DNA from: Hydrogenophaga sp.
GTDB taxonomy: Bacteria; Pseudomonadota; Gammaproteobacteria; Burkholderiales; Burkholderiaceae_C
Direction: 5' to 3'
NCBI GenBank assembly: GCA_021154985.1
Contig: JAJNQE010000133.1
Span: forward strand, 1-7,529
DNA: 7,529 nt
In this document: positions 5,968-7,529 of the stretch, one piece after another
Layout: each line of letters starts with the position of its first letter
How positions within the stretch are numbered: the stretch's first letter is position 1
Translations under genes and position numbers: made by a program
The notes under the pieces: generated by a model
The model's input: the letters and a program-made list of their open reading frames with translations, nothing else
Told to the model about the DNA's origin: nothing
Database searches by the model: none

Positions 5968-7062
5968 TCACTGTTTGGGTGCGTCGGCGGCCGGGGCGGC
6001 GGCTGCGTCGGGCGCAGCCGTTGCGGGCGCCGTGTACGGCCGGTAGGCCGCGAGTTCCGGATGGTCCTTGAGCATGGGGGCGCCCAGCAGCGGCTTGTTG
6101 ACACCCTGGTGGCAGGTGGCGCAGTTCATCTTGGCCACATCGCCCAGCTCACCCTTGCGGTTGCTCGGGAACACCTCGGTCAGCGGCTCCATGTAGGCCA
6201 GATTCAGGTCTCGCGCCATGCGGATGCCGTGGTACGCCGTCACGCGCTGGGGCGGCGCGCCGTCCCATTTGCCGAAGTTCTGCGTGTTGTGGCAGAAGGT
6301 GCAGTTCACGCCCAGCGAGGCCGACATGTGCGTCATGAGCGCATAGGTTTTTTCGGTGCGCTGGATGCTCTCGCCCTGGCCGCCGCTGGTGGGCAGGGCC
6401 TTGGTGGCGTTCACGCGGATCGGCTCGTCCTTCAGCAGGTAGGACGTGAACGGGTCGTAGGGCAGCGAGGCCAGCTTCACCGTGTCGGCCGGGGTGTTCT
6501 GCCCCATCTTGTTGCCGATGAAGTTCGAGCCCTGGGGCTGGCTGTCGGCGGTGAACCAGATCTCCTTGGGCACCGGGTTGCCGCGGTGGCAGGTGTAGCA
6601 GGTCACACCGGTCTCGGCCACGTGGGCTTTCCAGTCGGTGTTGATGTGCTGCGTCATCTGCACCATGCGCCGGGCCACCACCTTGGTGTAGAGGCTGTCG
6701 TCGGCGAAGTTGGCACCGTTGTGGCAGTAGTTGCAACCCTGTTCGGGCGCAACCCAGGCCGTCATGTTGACCATGAGGCGGGTGAACTCTCCCACGCTCA
6801 GGTCGCCCAGCACCTTCACGTTCTGGTAGATCTGTCCGGCCTTGGGGCCGTCGGCGCTGGCTGCGGGAGAAGCCTCAGGCACCTGGTTGGCCGCGAGCAC
6901 ATCCGCCTGGATGCGCGGGTTGACCACCTGGACCATGCCGGTGCCCCGGTAGCCGTTTTGCGTGGACTCCATGGGCGGGCGCTCGCAGCCGCTGAGCAGC
7001 ACCAGTGTGCCCAGGGCCAGTGCACCCAGCCAGGTGCGGTGTTTGAAGGTGGGTGTTTTCAT
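5968..7062 (-). CDS. pufC: Photosynthetic reaction-centre tetraheme cytochrome c subunit
   Basis: PufC is the periplasmic cytochrome subunit that passes electrons from soluble carriers to the oxidised special pair. The 364-residue protein has an N-terminal signal with lipobox LLSGC (Cys26), indicating a lipoprotein anchored after signal peptidase II cleavage. Four CXXCH haem sites are present: CNYCH (110-114), CYTCH (155-159), CTFCH (254-258) and CATCH (314-318). Met-containing helices precede the first three (LMVNMTAWV, RRMVQMTQHIN, ALMTHMSASL) and should give axial Met ligands. His139 in MTQHIN is the likely His ligand of the fourth haem, as in characterised tetraheme subunits. The last 25 residues form an Ala/Pro-rich, probably disordered tail. 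ATG 7062 shares one base with the pufM stop (TGATG) and has AGGAG upstream, so translation is coupled. Confidence 0.96.
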   Translation of the reverse strand: MKTPTFKHRTWLGALALGTLVLLSGCERPPMESTQNGYRGTGMVQVVNPRIQADVLAANQVPEASPAASADGPKAGQIYQNVKVLGDLSVGEFTRLMVNMTAWVAPEQGCNYCHNGANFADDSLYTKVVARRMVQMTQHINTDWKAHVAETGVTCYTCHRGNPVPKEIWFTADSQPQGSNFIGNKMGQNTPADTVKLASLPYDPFTSYLLKDEPIRVNATKALPTSGGQGESIQRTEKTYALMTHMSASLGVNCTFCHNTQNFGKWDGAPPQRVTAYHGIRMARDLNLAYMEPLTEVFPSNRKGELGDVAKMNCATCHQGVNKPLLGAPMLKDHPELAAYRPYTAPATAAPDAAAAPAADAPKQ

Positions 7063-7529
7063 CACTTGGCTCCTGGTGCAAGCGCCGGGTCCATCACGGC
7101 GGGAAAGACATCGGGGTAGGGCGGTGCCACACCGTGCTTGATGGCCCAGAGGTACCAGTTGTCCACCACGGTACCGGTGAGCAGGATGCCGATGCCACCC
7201 ACCAGCGGGCACAGCACGGCGAACCACCAGGCCCAGCGGTGAATGGACTCCATCGTGGCGTTGAAGCCCATGGTCCAGCGCCAGAACAGGGCGGCGCGTT
7301 CGCTCGCCGTGCCGCGGTCCACGATCTGTTCGATCTCGCGTTCACCACCGAAGCGGCTCACCGCCAGGATGGTCGCGCCGTGCATGGCAAACAGCAGCGT
7401 GGAGCCGTAGAGGAAGGCGATCGAGAGCGCGTGGAAGGGGTTGTAGAACAGGTTGCCGTAGCGGATCGAGAAGGCCGCGGTCCAGTCGAGGTGCGGGAAG
7501 ATGCCGAACGGCACCGCCTCGCCCCACGA
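7062..7529 (-). CDS. pufM: Photosynthetic reaction-centre M subunit, C-terminal part
   Basis: PufM, with PufL, forms the membrane core of the type-II reaction centre and binds the special-pair bacteriochlorophylls, quinones and iron. Only the last 155 residues are in the window; the 5' part runs off the right edge. The known Rhodobacter sphaeroides M ligands line up with a constant offset of 169 residues: His in IFPHLDW (M182, accessory bacteriochlorophyll), NPFHALSI (M202, special pair), MHGATIL (M219, iron), Glu in EREIEQI (M234, iron), Trp in FWRWTMGF (M252, quinone) and SIHRWAWW (M266, iron). The C-terminus runs some 17 residues past the R. sphaeroides end, as in M subunits that carry a bound tetraheme cytochrome. 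It overlaps pufC by one base. No sign of damage. Confidence 0.97.
   Translation of the reverse strand, partial: SWGEAVPFGIFPHLDWTAAFSIRYGNLFYNPFHALSIAFLYGSTLLFAMHGATILAVSRFGGEREIEQIVDRGTASERAALFWRWTMGFNATMESIHRWAWWFAVLCPLVGGIGILLTGTVVDNWYLWAIKHGVAPPYPDVFPAVMDPALAPGAK

Noticed and set aside
6061..7119. Plus-strand open frame (352 codons) opposite pufC
   Set aside because: It is a shadow of pufC: His/Val/Gly-rich, no motifs, no ribosome binding site. The pufC assignment is supported by four haem sites and a lipobox.
1..7529. Mobile element, CRISPR, phage or defence system
   Set aside because: No transposase or integrase, terminal inverted repeats, regularly spaced repeats, tRNA or defence-type domains were seen. 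Composition looks uniform along the window.

Overview
The window comes from a GC-rich bacterial chromosome. Its gene content points to a photosynthetic (purple, or aerobic anoxygenic) betaproteobacterium of the order Burkholderiales. The minus strand carries the distal part of a photosynthesis gene cluster: reaction-centre M subunit, tetraheme reaction-centre cytochrome, then three genes for acyclic carotenoids of the spheroidene/spheroidenone type. A DUF4148 protein, a family typical of Burkholderiales, lies at the other end. I cannot name the genus from sequence alone; Rubrivivax-, Rhodoferax-, Limnohabitans- or Hydrogenophaga-like organisms would all fit.

Layout. (1) 1-462, minus: a small secreted DUF4148 protein with an internally duplicated 45-residue module, followed by a strong GC hairpin that probably ends its transcript. 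(2) 463-668: the divergent intergenic region. (3) 669-2762, plus: three tightly packed genes, namely a Nudix hydrolase with a long insertion inside the Nudix box (NUDT19-like layout), a 95-residue two-helix membrane protein I do not recognise, and a membrane-anchored alpha/beta hydrolase with an intact catalytic triad. (4) 2763-2775: a 13-base convergent gap. (5) 2776-7529, minus: pufM (3' part) - pufC - crtA - crtD - crtC. All genes in this block overlap except pufC-crtA, so it reads as one transcription unit entering from the right edge.

How they work together. PufM carries the bacteriochlorophyll, quinone-iron and accessory ligands of the reaction centre. PufC is a lipid-anchored tetraheme cytochrome that re-reduces the photo-oxidised special pair. 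CrtC (1,2-hydratase), CrtD (3,4-desaturase) and CrtA (2-ketolase) modify acyclic carotenes into methoxylated and ketolated pigments that fill the same complexes; CrtF, the methyltransferase also needed, is not in the window. Placing the pigment-tailoring genes directly behind the reaction-centre genes would couple carotenoid tailoring to photosystem synthesis.

The most notable non-coding signals are a perfect 11-bp inverted repeat in the first codons of crtA, just past the only gap in the puf-crt block, and the crtD/crtC junction, where crtC has no conventional start that covers all of its recognisable N-terminus. I saw no CRISPR array, insertion sequence, tRNA or rRNA, and no clearly new multi-gene system. 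The three-gene plus-strand set at the cluster edge is the least explained part.
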